64,000 nt of DNA from an uncultured Oscillospiraceae bacterium. Its GTDB lineage: Bacteria > Bacillota > Clostridia > Oscillospirales > Oscillospiraceae. The notes below the pieces were generated by a model that was not told the DNA's origin, searched no databases, and worked only from the letters and a program-made list of their open reading frames with translations. The stretch lies in assembly GCA_910578735.1 (NCBI GenBank), contig CAJTSQ010000004.1, forward strand, positions 39,036 through 103,035, written 5' to 3'. The position numbers and the translations under genes are program-made. This document shows positions 57,219-64,000 of this stretch, piece after piece (position 1 is the stretch's first letter; every line of letters starts with the position of its first letter).

Positions 57219-57247
57219 ATTTTACCACTCCTTGGAGAAAATAGCAA
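57219..57247 (-). promoter_or_regulatory. Promoter of the four-gene Mur-ligase operon
   Basis: Minus strand TTGCTA (57247-57242), 17 bases, TAAAAT (57224-57219) with extended TGG. It is 82 bases upstream of the alanine-racemase-like start. Confidence 0.78.
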
Positions 57248-57300
57248 TGGATAGCCGGCCTATCTCTGGGATTAAATTTTCGGTGGGTGGGCTGTGATGG

Positions 57301-57329
57301 TTGCAATTTTTTGATAATTGCTGTAAAAT
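57301..57329 (+). promoter_or_regulatory. Promoter of the zinc-ribbon gene and purine operon
   Basis: TTGCAA, 17 bases, TAAAAT preceded by TG; start codon 36 bases on. Confidence 0.72.
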
Positions 57330-57365
57330 GGACGCACAATCAAATTAAAATGGAGGAGAATAATT

Positions 57366-57758
57366 ATGGACGAAAAGGTAAAGGCCCTGCTGGAGCGGGT
57401 AAAAGGAACAGCCAACTATGCCGCCGATGCCGCGGCGGACGGGGCCCGGGCGGCGGGCCGGAAGGCGGGACAGATGGTGGACGTGGCCAAGCTGAACGTG
57501 CAGCTCTTCGACCTGAACGGGGAGTACAACGAGCTGCTGCGCCAGCTGGGCCAGGTGATGTACAGCACCCACAACGGCCAGGCGGCCGACCCGGAGCAGG
57601 TGAACAGCCTGTTGGCCCAGGCGGACGAGAAGAATGCGAAGATCGCGGAGCTGCGGGGCCGCATCTCCGACCTGCGTCAGGCCCGGAACTGTCCCGCCTG
57701 CGGCGCGCCCTGCGGCAGGGAGGACAAGTTCTGCCGCTCCTGCGGAAAGCAGCTGTAA
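57366..57758 (+). CDS. Zinc-ribbon protein with helical N-terminus
   Basis: 130 aa: an Ala/Gly/Lys-rich helix (residues 1-35), a coiled-coil-like middle (LNVQLFDLNGEYNELLRQLG, then ADEKNAKIAELRGRISDL) and a C-terminal zinc ribbon with two CXXC pairs (CPACGAPC and FCRSCGKQL). No enzyme motif. Family common in Clostridia, function not known; it probably scaffolds or binds nucleic acid. GGAGGAG site. 10 bases before the purine nucleoside phosphorylase gene. Confidence 0.82.
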   Translation: MDEKVKALLERVKGTANYAADAAADGARAAGRKAGQMVDVAKLNVQLFDLNGEYNELLRQLGQVMYSTHNGQAADPEQVNSLLAQADEKNAKIAELRGRISDLRQARNCPACGAPCGREDKFCRSCGKQL

Positions 57759-57768
57759 GGAGGGCACT

Positions 57769-58593
57769 ATGGAGTATAAAATCGAGCAGTATCAGGCCAG
57801 CGCCCAAGCCATCCGGGACCGCCTGGGGGACTTTGTGCCCAAGGTGGCCATGGTGCTGGGCTCCGGCCTGGGTTACCTGGGGGACGAGGTGGAGAACGCC
57901 ATCGCCATCGACTATAAGGACATCCCCCACTTTAAGGCCTCCACCGCCCCCGGCCACAAGGGCCGGCTGGTTTTCGGCGTTTTAGAGGGCCAGAACGTGG
58001 CCGTGATGCAGGGCCGGATGCACCACTACGAGGGCTACTCCTATGAGGAGGTGTCCTACGCCGTGCGGGTGCTGCGGCTGCTGGGGTGCGACACCCTGAT
58101 CGTCACCAACGCCGCCGGGTGTGTCAACACCGGCTGGAAGGCCGGCGACCTGATGCTGATTACCGACCAGATCAAAATGTTCTCCGAATCCCCCCTCCGG
58201 GGGGAGAACCTGCCCGACTTCGGTGTCCGCTTCCCCGACGCCTCCCACCTGTACACCGTCCGGCTTCAGGAGCTGGCCCGTGAGACGGCCAAAGAGCGGG
58301 GCATCCCCCTGCGGGAGGGGGTCTACTTCTACTGCTACGGCCCCCAGTACGAGACCCCGGCGGAGATCCGGGCCGTCCGTCTGTTGGGGGGCGACGCGGT
58401 GGGCATGTCCACCGCCCCCGAGGTCATCGTGGCCGCCCACTGCGGCATGGAGGTGCTGGGCCTCACCCTGCTGTCCAACATGGCCGCCGGCATCCTGGAC
58501 CAGCCTCTGTCCGAGCAGGAGGTGCTGGACGCCGCCGCCGCCGCCCGGGAGAAATTCTCCGGCCTGGTGCGGGCCTGCCTGAATAAGATGTAA
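57769..58593 (+). CDS. punA: Purine nucleoside phosphorylase
   Basis: 274-aa trimeric-type PNP. MVLGSGLGYLGDEVENAIAI (phosphate loop), GRMHHYEGYSYEEVSYAVRV, VTNAAGCVNTGWKAGDLMLI and VGMSTAPEVIVAAHCGMEVL are standard. It splits purine nucleosides to base and ribose-1-phosphate, matching the nucleoside uptake genes at 30-36 kb. AAGGAGGGC before the ATG; the frame extends upstream in another reading of the preceding gene. Confidence 0.94.
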   Translation: MEYKIEQYQASAQAIRDRLGDFVPKVAMVLGSGLGYLGDEVENAIAIDYKDIPHFKASTAPGHKGRLVFGVLEGQNVAVMQGRMHHYEGYSYEEVSYAVRVLRLLGCDTLIVTNAAGCVNTGWKAGDLMLITDQIKMFSESPLRGENLPDFGVRFPDASHLYTVRLQELARETAKERGIPLREGVYFYCYGPQYETPAEIRAVRLLGGDAVGMSTAPEVIVAAHCGMEVLGLTLLSNMAAGILDQPLSEQEVLDAAAAAREKFSGLVRACLNKM

Positions 58594-58614
58594 CTGCTGG
58601 GAGGAAACCTGAAC

Positions 58615-59925
58615 ATGGCAATTCTGTTTCAAAACGTCACCGCCGTCACTATGGACCCGGCCCGGCCAGAGCTGAAAAACGCCTTTGTGGCGGTGGAGGG
58701 GACCAAAATCGCCTCGGTGGGGACCGTCCGCCCCGCCGGGGAGTTTGAACGTGTGATCGACTGCACCGGCAAGGTGCTGATGCCCGGCTTTGTCAACGCC
58801 CACACCCACGTGCCCATGACCCTCATGCGGGGCTACGGCGGGGGCTGTGACCTGCACACCTGGCTCAACAAGTACATCTTTCCCGCCGAGGCCAAGCTGG
58901 ACGAGCGGTGCGTCGCCGCCGGAGCGGCCCTGGGCCTGGCCGAGATGATCGCCTCGGGCACCACCTGCATTGCCGACATGTACATGAAGACGGAGACCAT
59001 TGCCCAAACGGTGCTGGAGGCGGGCATCTCCGCCAATCTGGCCTGCGGGGCGGTGTACTTCGGCGACCCGGCGGATTTTTCCCCGGAAAAGTGCAATGAC
59101 TGCGCCAACCACATCCGCCTCTATGAAAACTGGCACAACGCCGGAGACGGGCAGATTCTGGTGGACGCCTCCATCCATGCCGAGTATACCTCCTGTCCCC
59201 CCGCTTGGGAGTGGGTGGCGGATTTTGCCCGGAAGCATGGCCTGCGGATGCACGTCCACGTGTCAGAGACCTGTTCAGAGCACGAAAAATGTATTGAAAA
59301 ATACGGTGAAACCCCCGCTCAGGTGTTGGATAAGTACGGCGTGTGGGCAAACGGCGGCATCGCCGCCCACTGCGTCTATCTGTCCGGCGGGGACGCGGAG
59401 CTGTTTGCGAAACGGGGCGTTACCGCCGTCCACAACCCGGTGTCCAACCTGAAGCTGATGTCCGGGGTGGCTCCCCTGTTTTTCCTGCGGGAGTGCGGTA
59501 TGAGCCTGGCCCTGGGCACCGACGGGGTGGCCTCCAACAACAGCCACAACCTGTTTGAGGAGATGAAGGTGGCCGCGCTGGTGCAGAACTACAGCTTTGG
59601 AGAGGACCACGGGCAGCTGTCCGCGGCGGATATCCTGGCCATGGCCACCGTCAACGGAGCGAAGGCTCTGGGCCGGGACACCGGGGTGATTGCCCCAGGC
59701 AAAATCGCCGACCTGATTCTGGTGGACTTCACCGCCCCCAATCTGTTCCCCTGCCACGATATCATGGAGAACCTGGTCTATTCCGCCGCCCCCTCCAACG
59801 TGGTGATGAATATGGCCCGGGGAAAAATCATATATGAAAATGGGACGTTCCTCACCCTGGACCTGGAGAGGATCAGAGCTGAGGTGAAGGACTACGCCCT
59901 GCCCCACATCTTCGGAGGAAAGTAA
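58615..59925 (+). CDS. mtaD: 5-methylthioadenosine/S-adenosylhomocysteine deaminase
   Basis: 436-aa amidohydrolase with metal ligands H63 and H65 (VNAHTHVPMTLMRGYG), then ADMYMKTETI, HVHVSETCSEHEKC and ALGTDGVASNNSHN. The WLNKYIFPAEAKL segment is typical of MtaD, which deaminates MTA, SAH and adenosine. It follows PNP by 21 bases and its stop overlaps the next start by one base. Purine salvage operon. Confidence 0.92.
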   Translation: MAILFQNVTAVTMDPARPELKNAFVAVEGTKIASVGTVRPAGEFERVIDCTGKVLMPGFVNAHTHVPMTLMRGYGGGCDLHTWLNKYIFPAEAKLDERCVAAGAALGLAEMIASGTTCIADMYMKTETIAQTVLEAGISANLACGAVYFGDPADFSPEKCNDCANHIRLYENWHNAGDGQILVDASIHAEYTSCPPAWEWVADFARKHGLRMHVHVSETCSEHEKCIEKYGETPAQVLDKYGVWANGGIAAHCVYLSGGDAELFAKRGVTAVHNPVSNLKLMSGVAPLFFLRECGMSLALGTDGVASNNSHNLFEEMKVAALVQNYSFGEDHGQLSAADILAMATVNGAKALGRDTGVIAPGKIADLILVDFTAPNLFPCHDIMENLVYSAAPSNVVMNMARGKIIYENGTFLTLDLERIRAEVKDYALPHIFGGK

Positions 59926-60554
59926 TGCCCGCCTATTTTGAGATGTCCCTGCAATTTCTCCGCAAGGACCTGTACCCCGGCTTTATGACGGACTTTGACG
60001 CTCACCTGGAGGAGGCCGGTCTGGCTTTTTTTGACGGCTTTTGGGAGGACAGGGGCCTGTCCCAAAAGGAGATCGCCGCCTGGAACCAGAAAAAGCTGGA
60101 GAAGGACTTCTGCCTGGGCCCAACCACCCACCGCTCCCGCGACTACAAACAGACCCTGTACCGCTTCGGAGACTACAGCGAGGTCCGGGGCTTCTGGATG
60201 AATCAATATCCGGATAAGGGGCTGTTCAACTGCTCTATCATCATCCCGGAGAGCGAGGTGGTGGACGAGGGCAATTACACCATCTTTCTGCCGGAGCAAG
60301 CGGGGCAGCTGCGGGAGCTGGCTGAAAAGCTGTGGCAGTTCCCGGCGGTAAAGGCCATTCAAACCGGGATGGAGGAGGACGGCCATATCAGCCTGCGGGA
60401 GCTGCGAAAGGGCGTTCCGGCCTGCGTGTGCCCCTTCGCCATCGTGGAGCGGGACTGCCACCCCTATGACGACGGCTCCCGGGTCATAGAGCTGACCCGG
60501 GGCAAGCCGGGACTCCTTCTGCTGGAGAACGACGATCTCCCACCCTGTCAGTAA
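59925..60554 (+). CDS. Uncharacterised 209-aa protein
   Basis: I recognise no family. A soluble protein rich in Trp, Phe and Tyr; MPAYFEMSLQFLRKDLYPGF, then RGFWMNQYPDKGLFNCSIII, and a C-terminal Cys-containing part (GVPACVCPFAIVERDC). It overlaps the mtaD stop by one base (TAATG) and therefore belongs to the same transcript. No signal peptide or membrane segment. Confidence 0.75.
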   Translation: MPAYFEMSLQFLRKDLYPGFMTDFDAHLEEAGLAFFDGFWEDRGLSQKEIAAWNQKKLEKDFCLGPTTHRSRDYKQTLYRFGDYSEVRGFWMNQYPDKGLFNCSIIIPESEVVDEGNYTIFLPEQAGQLRELAEKLWQFPAVKAIQTGMEEDGHISLRELRKGVPACVCPFAIVERDCHPYDDGSRVIELTRGKPGLLLLENDDLPPCQ

Positions 60555-60583
60555 GCCTAATACATCAATTTAGGAGGCGGCCT

Positions 60584-62431
60584 ATGGCCCGATATGACGC
60601 GCCCTCCCGCCGGAGCGGCGGGCAAAAACAAAATACCTTCTTCGGCGGAGCGGCGATCCTGGCGGCGGGCATCCTGGTGGTTAAGCTCATCGGCATGTTC
60701 TACAAGATCCCCTTGGTCAACATTGTGGGGGACCAGGGATATACCGATTTTACCAACGCCTACAACATCTACGCGGTCCTGCTGTCCATCTCCACTGCGG
60801 GCCTGCCGGTGGCGGTGTCCAAGCTGGTGAGCGAGGCCAACGCCCAGGGGCGGCGCAATCAGGTCCGGCGCACCTTTCTGCTGTCCCTGACTCTGTTCCT
60901 GGCCCTGGGCGCAATCTCCTTCCTGGTGATGTTCTTCAAGGCCGACATGCTGGCCGGCATGATGCACGACACCAAGGCCGCCGCCGGCATCAAGGCCCTG
61001 GCCCCGGCGGTGGTGTGTGTGGGCTGCCTGGCCGCCCTGCGGGGCTACAGCCAGGGGCACCTGAACATGACTCCCACCTCCATCTCCCAAATCATTGAGG
61101 CCCTGTGCAAGCTGGTGATCGGCCTGTCCCTGGCCTGGTGGCTGGTCTCTAAGGGCCAGCCGCCGGAGGCCGCCGCCGCCGGCGCCATTGTCGGCGTGAC
61201 GGTGGGCACCATGGCGGCCCTGGTCTATATGACCCTCAGCTATCTTCTGGGCCGGCTCCGGGAGTCCTCCTGGTCACGGGATGTTCCAGACGCCCCGGGG
61301 ACCATTCTGCGGGACATCCTGGCCATCGCCATCCCCATCACCCTCAGCTCCTCTATGGTAGGCATTGTCACCGTAATCGACTCCTCGCTGGTGCAGGGCC
61401 AGCTCCAGCGGGTGCTGCTGGAGGACCCCTCCAGCTGGGCGCTGTACGCGGGTTTTGTGGACTTTGCCCCCCTGGAGAGCGCCATTGCCGCCTGGAAGGA
61501 GACCCTGGCCACCGGTGCCTCGGCCACCATGTCCGCCCTCACCGGCCAGGTGGAGCGGGAGCTGGCCGCCGGGACGGCCCAGTCCGCCGCCCAGACCCTC
61601 CACACCACCCTGGAGTCCATCGGCCGCTCCCTCTATGGCAACTACGGCGGCGCGCTGAACATCTATAACCTGCCCATCTCCCTCATGGCGGCCATCACCG
61701 CCTCGGTCATCCCCGCCGTCTCCGGCGCCCTCACCCGGCGGGACCGCCGGGGGGCCGCGCAGGTGTCCGGCTCCGCTCTGCGGATCACGGCCCTGTTGGT
61801 CTGTCCCATGGGGGTGGGGCTGTTTGTTATGGGGCGGCCCATTATGCAGCTGCTCTACCCCGCCCTGGAAAACGACGTGGCCGGTCCCCTGCTGTCCACC
61901 CTGGGCCTGGCCACCGTCTTTGTGTGTATGATGATGGTGTGCAACTCGATTCTCCAGGCCTATGGCTTTGTCAACCTGCCCGTGCTGGTGATGCTGCTGG
62001 GGGGCGGACTTAAAATATTCGCCAATTACCATGTGGTGGCCATGCCGACGGTGGGCATTTTCGGGGCCCCGGTGGGCAATATCCTGTGCTTCAGCCTCTG
62101 CCTGCTGCTGGATCTGCTGCTGATTTCCCGGGTTATCCCCCGCCGGCCCCGGTATAGCCAGGTGTTCCTCAAGCCCCTGGTTGCCGCCGCTGCCATGGGG
62201 GCCGCCGCCTGGGCGGTGTACGGCCTGGCCATCAAGGTGCTCGGTTCCGTCCCAGAGGGAGGGGGAGCGGCCGTGGTGAGCCGCACCGGCGGCGCTATCG
62301 CCACCCTGGGGGCCATCGGAGTGGCCGGGGTGATCTATCTGACCCTGATTATCGCCCTGCGGGCTATCACGCGGGAGGACCTGTCCCTGATGCCAAAGGG
62401 GGCGGCCATCACCCGGCTGCTGCGGCTGTAA
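60584..62431 (+). CDS. spoVB: Polysaccharide/lipid flippase, SpoVB/MurJ-like (MOP superfamily)
   Basis: 615-aa protein with about 14 membrane segments. The N-terminus GGAAILAAGILVVKLIGMFY matches SpoVB/YabM; GYSQGHLNMTPTSISQIIEA is typical of the PST flippase family. It is followed by mazG and rqcP as in Bacillus yabM-yabN-yabO. It is about 90 residues longer than SpoVB, from an extra loop at 280-350 (about VLLEDPSSWALYAGFVDF). It may carry a spore or wall precursor. GGAGG site. Confidence 0.85.
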   Translation: MARYDAPSRRSGGQKQNTFFGGAAILAAGILVVKLIGMFYKIPLVNIVGDQGYTDFTNAYNIYAVLLSISTAGLPVAVSKLVSEANAQGRRNQVRRTFLLSLTLFLALGAISFLVMFFKADMLAGMMHDTKAAAGIKALAPAVVCVGCLAALRGYSQGHLNMTPTSISQIIEALCKLVIGLSLAWWLVSKGQPPEAAAAGAIVGVTVGTMAALVYMTLSYLLGRLRESSWSRDVPDAPGTILRDILAIAIPITLSSSMVGIVTVIDSSLVQGQLQRVLLEDPSSWALYAGFVDFAPLESAIAAWKETLATGASATMSALTGQVERELAAGTAQSAAQTLHTTLESIGRSLYGNYGGALNIYNLPISLMAAITASVIPAVSGALTRRDRRGAAQVSGSALRITALLVCPMGVGLFVMGRPIMQLLYPALENDVAGPLLSTLGLATVFVCMMMVCNSILQAYGFVNLPVLVMLLGGGLKIFANYHVVAMPTVGIFGAPVGNILCFSLCLLLDLLLISRVIPRRPRYSQVFLKPLVAAAAMGAAAWAVYGLAIKVLGSVPEGGGAAVVSRTGGAIATLGAIGVAGVIYLTLIIALRAITREDLSLMPKGAAITRLLRL

Positions 62432-62529
62432 CAGGAATTGCCAGAATCCTGGGTGATTGGGAAATTCTGAAAAGTTTTTTTGAAGTTTTCAAAAAAGTGG
62501 GATAAAAGACTTGATAAGGAAGATAAATT

Positions 62530-63315
62530 GTGGTAAATTCTCAAATGACGGAAAATTACCGGCTGGAAGATTTGTTGAATATCATGAAGCGGCTCCGAGA
62601 GCCGGACGGCTGTCCCTGGGACCGGGTGCAGACACATCAGTCCATCCGTCCCAACATGCTGGAGGAGGCCTATGAGGCCGCCGACGCCATTGACCGCATG
62701 GACATGGAGAACCTGAAGGAGGAGCTGGGCGACGTGCTGCTCCAGGTGGTGTTCCATGCCCGCATGGCCCAGGAGGCCGGGCAGTTTAACTTTGATGACG
62801 TGGTGGACGGCATCTGCAAGAAGCTGGTCTACCGCCATCCCCACGTCTTTGGGGCGGAGAAGGCCGAAGACCCGGAGGGGGCCCTGTCCGCCTGGGATGC
62901 CCGGAAGCGGGCGGAAAAGGGGCAGAGCACCGCCGCCGACGCGCTGAACGGGGTCGCCCGGGCCCTGCCCGCCCTGACCCGGGCCGCCAAGCTCCAGAAC
63001 AAGGCCGCGAAGGCGGGCTTTGACTGGAGGGAGATTGCCCCCGCCCTGGACAAGCTGTCCGAGGAGCTGGAGGAGCTGAGGCGGGCCATTGAAGAGAACT
63101 CCAATGTGGAGGAGGAGCTGGGCGACCTGCTCTTTGCCGCCGTCAAGGTGGGCCGCTTTGCCCAGGTGGACGGCGAGGCCGCCCTGCAAAAGGCCTGCGA
63201 AAAGTTTATCCGCCGGTTTGCTCGGGTGGAGGCGCTGGCGGCGGGCCCGCTGGACAGGCTGGATGTCCCTGCGCTGGAGGCGCTGTGGCGGCGGGCCAAA
63301 CAGGAGGAGACTTAA
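62530..63315 (+). CDS. mazG: Nucleoside triphosphate pyrophosphohydrolase MazG
   Basis: 261-aa two-domain MazG that hydrolyses non-canonical NTPs. First domain LEDLLNIMKRLREPDGCPWD with EEAYEAADAID and EELGDVLLQVVFHARM; second domain repeats FDWREIAPALDKLSEELEEL and EELGDLLFAAVKVGRFA. GTG start with AAGGAAG 8 bases before it; an ATG at 62545 is an alternative. Synteny with spoVB and rqcP supports the call. Confidence 0.94.
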   Translation: MVNSQMTENYRLEDLLNIMKRLREPDGCPWDRVQTHQSIRPNMLEEAYEAADAIDRMDMENLKEELGDVLLQVVFHARMAQEAGQFNFDDVVDGICKKLVYRHPHVFGAEKAEDPEGALSAWDARKRAEKGQSTAADALNGVARALPALTRAAKLQNKAAKAGFDWREIAPALDKLSEELEELRRAIEENSNVEEELGDLLFAAVKVGRFAQVDGEAALQKACEKFIRRFARVEALAAGPLDRLDVPALEALWRRAKQEET

Positions 63316-63403
63316 TGCCCGATCTGGAAGGTGAAGGGTTTTAAGTATATATCGGGCAGCCGGTCCTGCAAGGCTGCCAATACAATGCACAGGAGGAGAA
63401 AAC

Positions 63404-63679
63404 ATGAACAAGACCGAATTGATCGCGGCGGTGGCGGAGAAGGCCGAGCTGTCGAAGAAGGACGCGGAAGCGGCTGTTACCGCCGCTATCGATGTGATCA
63501 CCGAATCCCTGCGGCAGGGGGAGAAGGTCCAGCTGGTGGGCTTTGGCTCCTTTGAGGTGAAGACCCGGGCCGAGCGCATGGGCCGCAACCCCCAGACCAA
63601 AGAGCCCATCCCCATTCCGGCCTCCAAGGCGCCGGTATTCAAGGCTGGCAAGGCTTTGAAGGACGCAGTCGCCCACTGA
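63404..63679 (+). CDS. hup: DNA-binding protein HU
   Basis: 91-aa HU-family protein starting MNKTELIAAVAEKAELSKKD, with the DNA-binding arm GFGSFEVKTRAERMGRNPQT. AGGAGGAG before the ATG. Inserted between mazG and rqcP, a common placement in Clostridia. Confidence 0.97.
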   Translation: MNKTELIAAVAEKAELSKKDAEAAVTAAIDVITESLRQGEKVQLVGFGSFEVKTRAERMGRNPQTKEPIPIPASKAPVFKAGKALKDAVAH

Positions 63680-63729
63680 CCGAATTGGATATGGAAAGGG
63701 CGCCGCCCTTCATTTTTTGGAGGAAGAGT

Positions 63730-63972
63730 ATGCGTTTAGACAAGTGGTTAAAAGTTTCCCGACTCATCAAGCGCCGCACCGTGGCCAATGAGGCCTGCGA
63801 CAACGAGCGGGTGTCGGTCAACGGCCGGCCGGTCCGGGCCAGCTACGATGTGAAGGTGGGGGACCGTCTGGAGCTGAAGTTCGGGCAGAACACCGTGAAG
63901 GTGGAGGTGCTGGTGGTGGCCGACAACGTGGGCAAGGCGGACGCCGCCGCCATGTACCGGGAAATCTTATGA
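63730..63972 (+). CDS. rqcP: S4-domain protein RqcP/YabO
   Basis: 80-aa S4 RNA-binding protein starting MRLDKWLKVSRLIKRRTVAN; RqcP helps RqcH add alanine tails to stalled nascent chains on 50S subunits. GGAGGAAGA 5 bases before the ATG at 63730; in-frame codons upstream are non-coding leader. Its stop overlaps the next ATG as ATGA. Confidence 0.93.
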   Translation: MRLDKWLKVSRLIKRRTVANEACDNERVSVNGRPVRASYDVKVGDRLELKFGQNTVKVEVLVVADNVGKADAAAMYREIL

Positions 63973-64000
63973 AAAAAAGGCTGCTGTGCGCCCTGCTGGC
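63969..64000 (+). CDS. Start of a secreted or membrane protein (cut by window edge)
   Basis: Only 10 codons are seen: MKKRLLCALL, the beginning of a signal peptide. It overlaps rqcP by 4 bases. In Bacillus yabP follows here; the N-terminus seen does not decide. Confidence 0.55.
   Translation, partial: MKKRLLCALL

Noticed and set aside
57982..59259. Long minus-strand frame opposite the purine genes
   Set aside because: Same reason: a GC-rich mirror of punA and mtaD.
1..64000. CRISPR array, rRNA or tRNA genes
   Set aside because: No regularly spaced repeats and no convincing tRNA or rRNA sequence were seen in the intergenic gaps.

Overview
The window is a chromosomal replication-origin region of a Gram-positive, GC-rich (roughly 60 percent) low-oxygen Clostridia-type bacterium. 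Gene order (rpmH, rnpA, yidD, yidC, jag to the right; dnaA, oriC, dnaN, rlbA, recF, remB, gyrB, gyrA to the left), the butyrate-type thiolase, the SpoVB/MazG/RqcP block and the repeat families fit an Oscillospiraceae-like gut Firmicute (Flavonifractor/Lawsonibacter/Oscillibacter relatives). That placement is inference; no rRNA or tRNA gene is present to confirm it.

Layout. 1-9.5 kb: leftward origin operon, gyrA (cut by the window edge) to dnaA, with oriC between dnaN and dnaA and two unknown genes wedged between gyrB and gyrA. 9.7-16.5 kb: rightward rpmH-rnpA-yidD-yidC-jag, then yaaO-holB-ricT. 16.5-30 kb: an AEC transporter; leftward hisS/aspS; a methylglyoxal-synthase-like gene with a MinD-type ATPase; serS-acyltransferase-mscL-orf-rsmG; and parA-parB-coiled-coil gene and noc with parS sites. 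30-36.5 kb: rightward nucleoside uptake and salvage (xpt, BMP lipoprotein, ABC ATPase, two permeases, tadA). 36.5-43 kb: small regulators, thiolase, a YtrA-type GntR/ABC operon with a visible operator, and a broken dCTP-deaminase-like membrane gene. 43-49 kb: proline synthesis (proC, proB, proA) interleaved with a PARG-type macrodomain enzyme, a LysR/LysE pair and an HD protein. 49-51.6 kb: a GlmU acetyltransferase domain alone, prs and pth. 51.6-52 kb: two divergent ribbon-helix-helix genes. 52-57.2 kb: a leftward four-gene cassette (alanine-racemase-like protein lacking the PLP lysine, D-aspartate-ligase-type ATP-grasp, Asp/Glu racemase, Mur ligase fused to a shrunken acetylglutamate-kinase-like domain). 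57.3-64 kb: zinc-ribbon protein, purine nucleoside phosphorylase, MTA/SAH deaminase, an unknown gene, SpoVB-like flippase, mazG, HU, rqcP and the start of one more gene.

The most interesting candidate system is the 52.0-57.2 kb cassette. It combines an amino-acid racemase, an ATP-grasp amino-acid ligase and a Mur-type peptide ligase that lacks the usual DNPR specificity motif, plus two domains that look like enzymes which have lost catalytic parts. It reads as a dedicated D-amino-acid wall-precursor or peptide pathway. Other points worth a second look are the methylglyoxal-synthase-like protein without its catalytic residues, the isolated GlmU domain, the PARG gene in the proline locus, and palindromic repeats that supply the stop codons of remB, proC and yaaO.
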